A DNA stretch of 5,932 bases, taken from NCBI GenBank assembly GCA_029934165.1, contig JAOZMU010000236.1, positions 1-5,932 of the forward strand, written 5' to 3'. The notes under the pieces are model-generated. The model was not told the origin of the DNA and searched no databases. It worked only from the letters and a program-made list of their open reading frames with translations. Within the stretch, counting starts at the first letter, position 1. Every line of letters begins with the position of its first letter. This DNA is from Bacteroidales bacterium. Its GTDB lineage: Bacteria; Bacteroidota; Bacteroidia; Bacteroidales; JAOZMU01. Below, in pieces: positions 1 through 5,932 of this stretch. A program made the position numbers and the translations under genes.

Positions 1-38
1 AAATATTGAACCAAACAGAAAATTTATTGACCAACAAC

Positions 39-53
39 GTTCTACAATAGAAC
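39..53. repeat. Short perfect hairpin GTTCTA-CAA-TAGAAC downstream of the SNF2 gene
   Basis: GTTCTA at 39-44 and TAGAAC at 48-53 are exact reverse complements with a three-base loop. The hairpin begins 26 bases past the SNF2 stop codon. On the minus strand no T-run follows, so it is a poor intrinsic terminator for that gene. On the plus strand CTTTTG follows, which would fit a weak terminator for a plus-strand gene ending off the left edge. Confidence 0.3.
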
Positions 54-78
54 CTTTTGAATTAAAAATTAGGCGGCG

Positions 79-3000
79 TTATTTTATTTTAACTAATTCG
101 GCTATTTCGTTGTCAGATAAATCGCCGAGCCAGTTTTCGCCAGTTTTGACGGTCAGATTTGCAAGTTCGCGTTTTTTATCTAACATTTCGTTGATTTTTT
201 CCTCAAAAGTTCCTTGCGTAAGCATCCGATATACCATTACATTGTTTTTTTGTCCGATGCGATAAGCACGGTCTGTTGCCTGATTTTCAACGGCTGGATT
301 CCACCATAAATCATAATGAATAACATTGCTTGCAGCCGTTAGGTTTAATCCAGTTCCGCCAGCTTTTATCGAAAGGATAAAAGTGCGCACATAACTTTTG
401 TTCTGAAATTCGTTTACGTATTCGTCGCGCTTTTTACGGCTGGTGCTACCGCTCAAAAACAAAACTCCTTTTCCATAACGTTTAGTTATCATTTTTTCGA
501 GCAGAACACCCATTTCTTTAAACTGTGTGAATATCAGCACTTTTTCGTTGTTTTCGTAAATGCTATCGAGCAGGTTAAACAACATCTGTGTTTTGCCAGA
601 TATTTCTGGTTCGGCATTGCCTTTTTTGAGATATTGAACTGGATGATTGCAAATTTGTTTTAATGCTATCATTAGCTTGAATATCAGTCCTCTACGTTTA
701 ATACCATCTTCAGAATTGGTCTCAATTGTTGGCATCAATTCTTTTACAACACTTTGATATAGAGCGGCTTGTTCTTTTGTGAGCGAGTTGTACGTGTTGT
801 TTTGTATTTTATCTGGCAAATCGTTGATAATTGATTTATCGGATTTGAGCCTTCGTATTATAAATGGTGATGTAATCTTCTTAAACACATCGAGTTGGTC
901 GTGGTTGTGGTCTGTTTCGATGGGCGTAGCAAAATTATCTCTAAAATATTTTAACGAACCAAGGTATCCTTTGTTTATGAAATCGAAAATACTCCAGTAT
1001 TCTGAAAGCCTGTTTTCAACAGGTGTTCCGCTCATTGCGATTCGTACTGGTGCTTTGATTTTTTTTACGGCTTTGGTTTGTGCTGTTGTTGGGTTTTTTA
1101 TGTTTTGAGCTTCGTCAATTGCTAATATCTCCCACTTTTTTTTGTTTATTATTTTCTCATCACTACGCAAAACGCCATAAGTCGTTATTATTATATCAAT
1201 ATTTTCTGTTTCAAGTGTGCGTTTTGTTCCGTGATAAATTGCGGCTTTTAGGTCTGGTGCAAATTTTTGTATTTCGTGCATCCAGTTGGTTATCAGCGTG
1301 GTTGGCACAACAACCAGTCCTTTTCGTTTAGCAAGCCGTCCTTCGTTTTTCATTTGTTGAAAGGTTGTTATCACTTGCAGAGTTTTGCCAAGCCCCATGT
1401 CGTCTGCAATGATACAACCAAAACCGGCTTTTGCATTTTTATAGAGCCACTCGTAACCTCTCTCTTGATAGGGACGAAGTTGTGCCTTAATATCCTTAGG
1501 CACAGCTATTTTATCTACTTTTAGTAGTTTGGCGACAATTTTCTTTGATTTTTCGGTAATATTGACATTTGCACCTTTGTAATCTTCTGAAAGAGCGACT
1601 TTTAGCAAGTCGTGGTTATTCAGTTCTGGGTCTTTATCAATTTGTTTGAGTAACCGTTCGATTTCCTTTTTATCAATGAATATATATTGGTCTTTTATTT
1701 TTACAATTCCCTGTAAATTTTTTACCATACGCGCAAATTCTTCAGGATTTACAAACTGTTTTCCTAGCGCAATTTGCCATTTAAAATCGAATATATCTTT
1801 AATACTCAAAAAACCATTATACGTTATTCCTTCGGTTTTCATTAACGATAATGAGGCTTGCGGACGAATCAAATTTTTAAGTGCTTTTGGCAAAAGGACT
1901 CTGATACCAAGCATTTCTACGGCAGGTAGTATTTTAAACAATATATCGGTAAATTCTTCCGAAGAATATGTTAGTTCTATTTCGCCTGAATATTGGATAA
2001 ATTCTTTTAGGTCTTCATAATATTGCGTAAGTACCGAGAATGTACTCAAAACAGACATGCGGTCGATTGCGTATTTTTTATCCGATAAAAAGGTTGATAA
2101 TTCGATGGGAGAAAGTAAAATATTCTCGCGATTTTCAACCATTAGATTGATTGCAAAATAGTTATCTTCGTCTTCTTCGATTTGTATTACAGGAACATAT
2201 TTTCCGTGCGACACAAAAAACGGGTTGAGCCACTGATGAATAGCTGTTGGAATTTCGCGCTCGCCAGTTTTGCTGAAAGCATTGGTATCATAGTTGAAAA
2301 ATAAATTCTGAATAGCTCCATTAGTAAAATCTGATGTTGTGGTGTTTTCTACGATAAAATACTCAATAAACATCGAAGAAATAGCAATCGCCTGCTCGTT
2401 GCGATTCATATATCTGCTTTTATGCGATGTACCTATCTCTTTGACTGTTTGCGATGGTAGTATCTGGCTAATGATTTCGAACTGTTTTTTTACGTCTTTA
2501 TTCATCAATGCCGGAATCCAACGTATGGTATAGATGTTGTTTGCTAATTGTAATAATTGTGGAATATAGGCACTATTACTTAATAGCTTTTTTGCAAACT
2601 GCCATGTATAATAAAGCCCTTTTAAGCCAGACGATAGCCTACCTACGAATTTTGATGGAATTGCGTTAATATACTCTGCCAGTTTTTTAAATCCATCATA
2701 TTGCCCAAAATGCTTTTCTGTTTCCGCTCCTGTTAGAACGGTGTCGAAATAAAATAGTTCATTATTAAGTATTATTTCAACATTTTCGTAGATTTCATAA
2801 TCTCTTGCAACTGGCTCTGCTTCAGTTTCTTCTTTGTTATATTTTTTAATACTTCGCTCTACTGTTTTGTAGGCTTTTTTTAATACTGTTTTAAAATTAG
2901 TGCTACAAAACAACGGTTTGTCGGTTAATAATGAAAATAAATTCTTGCTTATATCCGTTATATCAGAAAAATCAATGTTTTCTTCTTTTGGCTCAACCGT

Positions 3001-3582
3001 ATTCTCGTTTTTTTGTTTATTGCTGTATAGGCTTTTGGCTTTTGCAATTGTGTTTCCGGAACTATCGGCAACCATGCCAGATTTTTTTATTTCTTTCAGA
3101 ATATCAAGGTCATGCAGATTGAATACCAAAAACGGATTTCGGTCTATTTCGTTGGCAAGTATGTAGATAACGGCAGCAATATGTTTGCATGGCACAGCCC
3201 AGTCTGGGCAAGAACAATCCATGCCAAAATCTTTCCATGACGCAGGGAATATGCTGATATTCCGAGCTTTAGCTATGTCCATTATTCCTTGTGGCAAATT
3301 ACGATTTAACAAATCCGAAAGCATCATTGGGTCGCTTTTTATGGCAGACATTATCACTTTTTTCTCCGAAATACTAAATATTGGAACCGAAATTGACACT
3401 TTGTAAGGCGTACGACGTGTTCCTTGCACTTTTGCCGAAATTTTATTACCATTAATTTTTATGTCAACCACTGCTCCTTGGCTTGCATAGGTACTTCCAC
3501 GTGGAAGTCTGTTAGAATAATCAATATAAGAAAGCGATTTTAGCCATTGTTCACCCCACCAAGTTTTTCCGTATTTTGCCAT
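79..3582 (-). CDS. SWIM zinc-finger / SNF2-family DNA-dependent ATPase (DEAD/DEAH-box helicase superfamily 2)
   Basis: Predicted cytoplasmic ATP-driven DNA translocase or nucleoprotein remodeller; the actual substrate is unknown. Residues 1-65 carry the conserved start of bacterial SWIM-finger proteins (KTWWGEQWL, then a YSNRLPRG-type segment). A SWIM motif CxCx6CxH follows at C123, C125, C132 and H134. A variable, lysine- and glutamate-rich linker lies around 170-260, and a long middle region ending near 660 resembles the bacterial SNF2-associated domain. Motor motifs in order: LRPYQ 702-706; Walker A GLGKT 730-734 (K733); Ia VVPTTLITNW 758-767; Walker B DEAQ 823-826; SGTP 851-854; FIIRRLKSD 907-915; LKQICNHP 974-981; IV VLIFTQF 1015-1021; V AGGTGLNL 1074-1081; VI QATDRAYRIGQ 1101-1111. 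Every key residue is present, so the enzyme should be active. The ATG at 3582 is the first possible start, because an in-frame TAA lies five codons upstream (3595-3597). There is no Shine-Dalgarno, only an A-rich leader. In Bacillus the SWIM protein and the SNF2 ATPase are separate neighbours (YwqB, YwqA, from memory); here they are one chain. The family call is very secure; the biological role is not known. Confidence 0.96.
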   Translation of the reverse strand: MAKYGKTWWGEQWLKSLSYIDYSNRLPRGSTYASQGAVVDIKINGNKISAKVQGTRRTPYKVSISVPIFSISEKKVIMSAIKSDPMMLSDLLNRNLPQGIMDIAKARNISIFPASWKDFGMDCSCPDWAVPCKHIAAVIYILANEIDRNPFLVFNLHDLDILKEIKKSGMVADSSGNTIAKAKSLYSNKQKNENTVEPKEENIDFSDITDISKNLFSLLTDKPLFCSTNFKTVLKKAYKTVERSIKKYNKEETEAEPVARDYEIYENVEIILNNELFYFDTVLTGAETEKHFGQYDGFKKLAEYINAIPSKFVGRLSSGLKGLYYTWQFAKKLLSNSAYIPQLLQLANNIYTIRWIPALMNKDVKKQFEIISQILPSQTVKEIGTSHKSRYMNRNEQAIAISSMFIEYFIVENTTTSDFTNGAIQNLFFNYDTNAFSKTGEREIPTAIHQWLNPFFVSHGKYVPVIQIEEDEDNYFAINLMVENRENILLSPIELSTFLSDKKYAIDRMSVLSTFSVLTQYYEDLKEFIQYSGEIELTYSSEEFTDILFKILPAVEMLGIRVLLPKALKNLIRPQASLSLMKTEGITYNGFLSIKDIFDFKWQIALGKQFVNPEEFARMVKNLQGIVKIKDQYIFIDKKEIERLLKQIDKDPELNNHDLLKVALSEDYKGANVNITEKSKKIVAKLLKVDKIAVPKDIKAQLRPYQERGYEWLYKNAKAGFGCIIADDMGLGKTLQVITTFQQMKNEGRLAKRKGLVVVPTTLITNWMHEIQKFAPDLKAAIYHGTKRTLETENIDIIITTYGVLRSDEKIINKKKWEILAIDEAQNIKNPTTAQTKAVKKIKAPVRIAMSGTPVENRLSEYWSIFDFINKGYLGSLKYFRDNFATPIETDHNHDQLDVFKKITSPFIIRRLKSDKSIINDLPDKIQNNTYNSLTKEQAALYQSVVKELMPTIETNSEDGIKRRGLIFKLMIALKQICNHPVQYLKKGNAEPEISGKTQMLFNLLDSIYENNEKVLIFTQFKEMGVLLEKMITKRYGKGVLFLSGSTSRKKRDEYVNEFQNKSYVRTFILSIKAGGTGLNLTAASNVIHYDLWWNPAVENQATDRAYRIGQKNNVMVYRMLTQGTFEEKINEMLDKKRELANLTVKTGENWLGDLSDNEIAELVKIK

Positions 3583-3954
3583 GTTTCTATTTTGTTAAGC
3601 CAATAATCTATTTATTTTGAAGATATTACGGTGTTAAATTTTACTCTCCAATTTTAGAAATGTATTTTTAAACTATTATAAAACAAGAGTAAAGCTCGAA
3701 ATTTAATGAAAATAATTCTATCCTGTTTACAAAATTTGGATTTAATTTGTTTTGGCAAATAAATTTTACGATTTGATGCTTAAATAAAACTAAAAACCTA
3801 TTGACAATGAACAGATAAGGAATAAATTTTTTGCCAACTTTTACAAAATAATCTTTGCTGTTTTATAACACGTTTGACTGCAATGTATTATTACGCTGGC
3901 ATCAACAACAAATTTTGTGCATGGCGGTTTTGGGAGTTTATATCTCGTGTTGGG

Positions 3955-3981
3955 GGTTTTATTACTTGAGTATAAAAAACC
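3955..3981. repeat. Imperfect hairpin, GGTTTTAT / ATAAAA(AA)CC
   Basis: GGTTTTAT at 3955-3962 can pair with ATAAAAAACC at 3972-3981 if two A residues bulge out. Six consecutive pairs form in the TTTTAT/ATAAAA core. The stem is mostly A-T and therefore weak alone. It lies just upstream of the stronger hairpin at 3988-4021, so the two may belong to one folded element. Confidence 0.3.
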
Positions 3982-3987
3982 AGCACA

Positions 3988-4021
3988 ATTTACAAATTAT
4001 GCACTTTTTTTATTTGTAAAT
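3988..4021. repeat. Perfect 10-bp inverted repeat, hairpin with 14-nt loop
   Basis: ATTTACAAAT at 3988-3997 is the exact reverse complement of ATTTGTAAAT at 4012-4021; the loop is 3998-4011. It is the longest perfect inverted repeat I noticed in the window. On the minus strand it is followed after about eight bases by GGTTTTTTATA, a short T-run, so a terminator-like role in that direction is possible, but no gene ends there. On the plus strand no T-run follows. It could be a structured RNA element, a protein-binding palindrome, or part of the repeat unit proposed for 3860-4260. Confidence 0.5.
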
Positions 4022-4172
4022 ATTGGCTAAATTTGTACTTTTATTCCATTTAGTCTAACTTGTAAGTGTTCTGAGAACCTGTAAATTAAACACGCAACTC
4101 AACAGAAATTTGTCCTTTTTTCACCACAGGAATTTGCGACTAATAAAAAGCAAAAAACATTAGATGCCAAGA

Positions 4173-4200
4173 CACAAGCTACAAGCTCGCGACAGCTGTG
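4173..4200. repeat. Tandem heptamer ACAAGCT x2 within a GC-richer stem-loop
   Basis: ACAAGCT is repeated head to tail at 4174-4180 and 4181-4187. CAC-A-AGCT at 4173-4180 can pair with AGCTGTG at 4194-4200, a seven-pair stem with one bulged A, enclosing a loop with GCTCGCGAC. The block is clearly richer in G and C than the surrounding intergenic DNA. It resembles the core of short palindromic intergenic repeats, but with one copy in the window this cannot be confirmed. Confidence 0.4.
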
Positions 4201-4277
4201 ACGAAAGAAACTCAGTACTTACATAACAGTGTTGGTTGTTTTTACGCGCCTATTTAATAGTATAGATGAATTTTGTC

Positions 4278-4306
4278 TTTGTTCTAATAAGTTTTTATTA
4301 CTTTCG
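4278..4306 (+). promoter_or_regulatory. Candidate Bacteroidota-type promoter for the PBP4/DacB gene
   Basis: TTTG at 4278-4281 matches the -33 element, and TACTTTCG at 4299-4306 matches the -7 consensus TAnnTTTG with one mismatch (C for the second-last T). The gap is 17 bp, within the range known for the primary sigma factor of this phylum. Transcription would begin near 4311-4314, giving a leader of about 30 bases that is A-rich just before the ATG at 4344. The position is right for the only gene downstream. No operator was recognised. Confidence 0.5.
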
Positions 4307-4343
4307 TGGCACGGTGTTTTAAATCTAAAATAACAAAAAAACT

Positions 4344-5831
4344 ATGAAGAAAAATTTAATCTTATTATTTATAATACACTCACTATTAATAACTTGCCTG
4401 TCTTGTACGCAAGCACAAGAAAAAAAATCGGCACTGCAAATTGCGGTTGATAACTTGGCACAGAAACCAGAATTATTACGTGCCTCAATTGGTTTTGTGG
4501 CGATTGATGCCACTACGGGAAAAGTGGTTGCGGGCTTCAATCCTAACACAGCTTTTGCTCCTGCTTCGGTGCAAAAAATCGTATCGACAGCAACAGCTTT
4601 AGAGGTTTTAAGTCCTAAGTATCAGTTTGAAACGACGATTGAATATTCTGGTTCTATTGATAAAAACGGGACATTAAACGGCGATTTATTTATCCGTGGT
4701 GGTGGCGACCCAACACTTGGCTCACCAAGATTTGCAGGCGAAAATAGCAAAAACGAGTTTCTGAAAAATTGGAGTAAAGCGATAAAAAAAATTGGAATAA
4801 AAAAAATTGACGGTAGGATTATTGGCGATGCAGAAATATATTCTTCCGCTACAACGCCATCAAGTTGGACATGGGGACACTTAGGAAATTATTTCGGTGC
4901 AGGTACTTCTGGGCTAACAGTTTACGATAATACTTATAGGTTAACTTTTAAGTCGGGGGCGGCAGGCAAACTGACAAAAATACTTAAAACTGAGCCACCA
5001 ATGCCAGCGATAAATTTTGTAAATGAGGTTTTGTCATCTGTAAAAAGTGGGGATAATGCGTATATTTTTGGTGCGCCATATTCAAATTTTCGTATCGTTC
5101 GCGGAACAATTCCAATGCATCGCAAGGAGTTTACAATCAGGGGTTCGGTGCCAGACCCGCCACTTTTGGCTGCCCAACTTTTGCAACGGAAACTATCGGA
5201 AATTGGCATAGCAACAACGGATTCTGCAACCACAGTTCGTCTTATAAGGTTGAGCAACAAGAAAATAAGAAAAGATAGGAAAAAAATTATTCTGCTCAAA
5301 TCGCCACAATTATCCGAAATAGTGAAGATTACAAATATGCGAAGTTTCAATTTATTTGCCGAACACTGCCTGATGCACAGCTCATTAGCCCTTTCTGGAA
5401 AAGCTGATGTGAAAACCGGAACAAGAGCTATGACAAATTTTTGGGCAACAAAAGGAATTGATGTACGCGGTATGTATCTTGCTGATGGTTCGGGACTTTC
5501 GCGGTACAATGCTATCACACCAAGTCAAATTGCAAATATTATTTTGTATATGCACAAAAAAAGTAGATACACCGAAGCCTTTGAATCTTCGCTACCAATT
5601 GCCGGAGAATCAGGCACTTTGCGCTCTATGTGCAAAGGGACAATTGCAAAAGGACGTGTGAAAGCAAAAAGTGGCTCGATACGAAATGTACGTGCTTATG
5701 CTGGTTTAGCAGAAACTACGAGCGGTAAAACAATAGTTTTTGCTATGATTGCTAATAATTTTCATGGTTCGGATAGAACAATCCGAAAATATTTTGAACA
5801 AATTATGGTAAAAATAGTTGCATATAAATAA
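4344..5831 (+). CDS. dacB: D-alanyl-D-alanine carboxypeptidase/endopeptidase, PBP4 (DacB) family, peptidase S13
   Basis: Periplasmic low-molecular-mass class C penicillin-binding protein. The family removes the terminal D-Ala of peptidoglycan stem peptides and cleaves D-Ala-mDAP cross-links. The three active-site motifs are visible: SxxK as S75-V-Q-K78 within PASVQK (nucleophile S75), SxN as S334-F-N336, and KTG as K442-S-G444. Other family landmarks are RGGGDPTL at 118-125 and DGSGLSR at 381-387. The length of 495 residues is close to E. coli DacB (477), so the gene looks complete. Residues 1-20 are a signal peptide: KK followed by a hydrophobic stretch. TQA|QE at 22-26 would suit signal peptidase I. 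C21 (context CLSC) or C18 (context LITC) could instead be lipidated, but neither is a clean lipobox. The ATG at 4344 is chosen because it gives a full signal peptide and sits about 37 bases after a promoter candidate. The leader is A-rich and has no Shine-Dalgarno. The gene is monocistronic within the window and divergent from the SNF2 gene. The family call is secure; the symbol is assigned by family. Confidence 0.96.
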   Translation: MKKNLILLFIIHSLLITCLSCTQAQEKKSALQIAVDNLAQKPELLRASIGFVAIDATTGKVVAGFNPNTAFAPASVQKIVSTATALEVLSPKYQFETTIEYSGSIDKNGTLNGDLFIRGGGDPTLGSPRFAGENSKNEFLKNWSKAIKKIGIKKIDGRIIGDAEIYSSATTPSSWTWGHLGNYFGAGTSGLTVYDNTYRLTFKSGAAGKLTKILKTEPPMPAINFVNEVLSSVKSGDNAYIFGAPYSNFRIVRGTIPMHRKEFTIRGSVPDPPLLAAQLLQRKLSEIGIATTDSATTVRLIRLSNKKIRKDRKKIILLKSPQLSEIVKITNMRSFNLFAEHCLMHSSLALSGKADVKTGTRAMTNFWATKGIDVRGMYLADGSGLSRYNAITPSQIANIILYMHKKSRYTEAFESSLPIAGESGTLRSMCKGTIAKGRVKAKSGSIRNVRAYAGLAETTSGKTIVFAMIANNFHGSDRTIRKYFEQIMVKIVAYK

Positions 5832-5932
5832 ACTACTTCAATTTCTACGGCTAATTCATAATTTTGACCCACGTAAAATTTCTTAGTAAAATGAATTTAA
5901 TAAAGTAAGCCATTAAAATTCCTAACTAAAAC

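Larger units (their letters stand above)
3860..4260. repeat. Possible dispersed non-coding repeat or decayed mobile remnant
   Basis: This stretch differs in texture from the AT-rich DNA around it: G-runs (GGCGGTTTTGGGAG near 3924, TGGGGG at 3951-3956), several inverted repeats, and a GC-richer block at 4161-4200. It contains two loosely similar segments near its ends, TTATAACACGTTTG (about 3863) and ACATAACAGTGTTGG (about 4221). From memory, similar strings recur between genes in Bacteroidota genomes. That is recollection, not a search result. The limits given are approximate and no terminal repeats or target-site duplications were identified. The alternative is a single-copy leader or regulatory region. 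Confidence 0.35.
3583..4343. other. Long intergenic region between divergent genes, no convincing gene
   Basis: These 761 bases separate the SNF2 start (minus strand) from the dacB start (plus strand). Stop codons are frequent in all frames. The longest ATG-started plus-strand frame noticed, at 3921-4019, is only 32 codons and has no recognisable domain. The left part (3583-3860) is plain AT-rich DNA and must hold the SNF2 promoter, but I could not place that promoter with confidence. The middle and right parts (about 3860-4260) hold inverted repeats and a GC-richer block, listed separately. The right end holds the dacB promoter candidate. No tRNA, rRNA or known riboswitch was recognised. Confidence 0.8.

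Noticed and set aside
2..265. Plus-strand frame open from the left edge to a TAA at 263-265
   Set aside because: From base 79 on it lies antisense to the conserved C-terminus of the SNF2 protein and its translation shows no recognisable features. Only about 26 codons lie outside that gene, too few to support a partial gene.
3618..3652. Minus-strand promoter for the SNF2 gene: ATTG (3649-3652) and TATCTTCA (3618-3625), 23-bp gap
   Set aside because: It is correctly placed upstream of the start, but the -7 box has two mismatches, the -33 box has one and the gap is at the upper limit; in AT-rich DNA this is close to chance.
3921..4019. 32-codon ATG-started plus-strand frame in the intergenic region
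   Set aside because: It is short, with no ribosome-binding or domain evidence, and overlaps the inverted repeats; another frame is equally open over the same bases.
4068..4078. Palindrome GTTCT-G-AGAAC, similar to the hairpin arms at 39-53
   Set aside because: The stem is five bp around one base and the similarity to the left-edge hairpin is only GTTCT/AGAAC; likely chance, and no regulator with this site is suggested by the window.
4052..4166. Integron attC-like pair: GTCTAAC near 4053 and ATTAGAT near 4160
   Set aside because: The second box lacks the essential leading G of GTTRRRY, no inner paired boxes were found, and there is no integrase or cassette gene in the window.
4934..5518. 194-codon minus-strand open frame inside dacB
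   Set aside because: It is fully antisense to the conserved core of the PBP4 gene, including the SxN motif, and shows no domain of its own; treated as a shadow frame.
5860..5880. Possible terminator after dacB: AATTTT...AAAATT
   Set aside because: The six-bp stem is all A-T with a nine-base loop and no T-run after it; too weak to call.
5897..5932. Minus-strand frame entering from the right edge and ending at TAA 5897-5899
   Set aside because: Only 11 codons are visible, with no recognisable sequence; a gene end here cannot be supported.

Overview
The window reads as a piece of chromosome from a Bacteroidota (Bacteroidetes) bacterium. The DNA is AT-rich. Neither gene start has a Shine-Dalgarno sequence; both have A-rich leaders instead. 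A promoter of the phylum-specific TTTG / TAnnTTTG type can be placed in front of the right-hand gene. Both proteins belong to families common in this phylum. The genus cannot be named from the sequence.

Layout: bases 1-78 are a short non-coding end with one small perfect hairpin. Bases 79-3582 (minus strand) encode a 1167-residue protein. It joins an N-terminal SWIM zinc-finger module to a complete bacterial SNF2/SWI2-type ATPase with all main helicase motifs intact. Bases 3583-4343 form a long (761 bp) intergenic region between two divergent genes. No convincing gene lies in it, but it holds several inverted repeats, a GC-richer block with a tandem heptamer, and at its right end a good promoter candidate. 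Bases 4344-5831 (plus strand) encode a 495-residue exported penicillin-binding protein of the PBP4/DacB family (D-alanyl-D-alanine carboxypeptidase/endopeptidase) with all three active-site motifs. Bases 5832-5932 are a non-coding tail.

The two genes are divergent and functionally unrelated as far as can be seen: one acts on DNA or nucleoprotein in the cytoplasm, the other on peptidoglycan in the periplasm. There is no sign of an operon, defence island, phage, insertion sequence with transposase, CRISPR array, tRNA or rRNA. I do not see a new multi-gene system here. The parts most worth a second look are the structured intergenic region, which looks like a dispersed non-coding repeat or a decayed mobile remnant, and the single-chain fusion of a SWIM module to the SNF2 motor.
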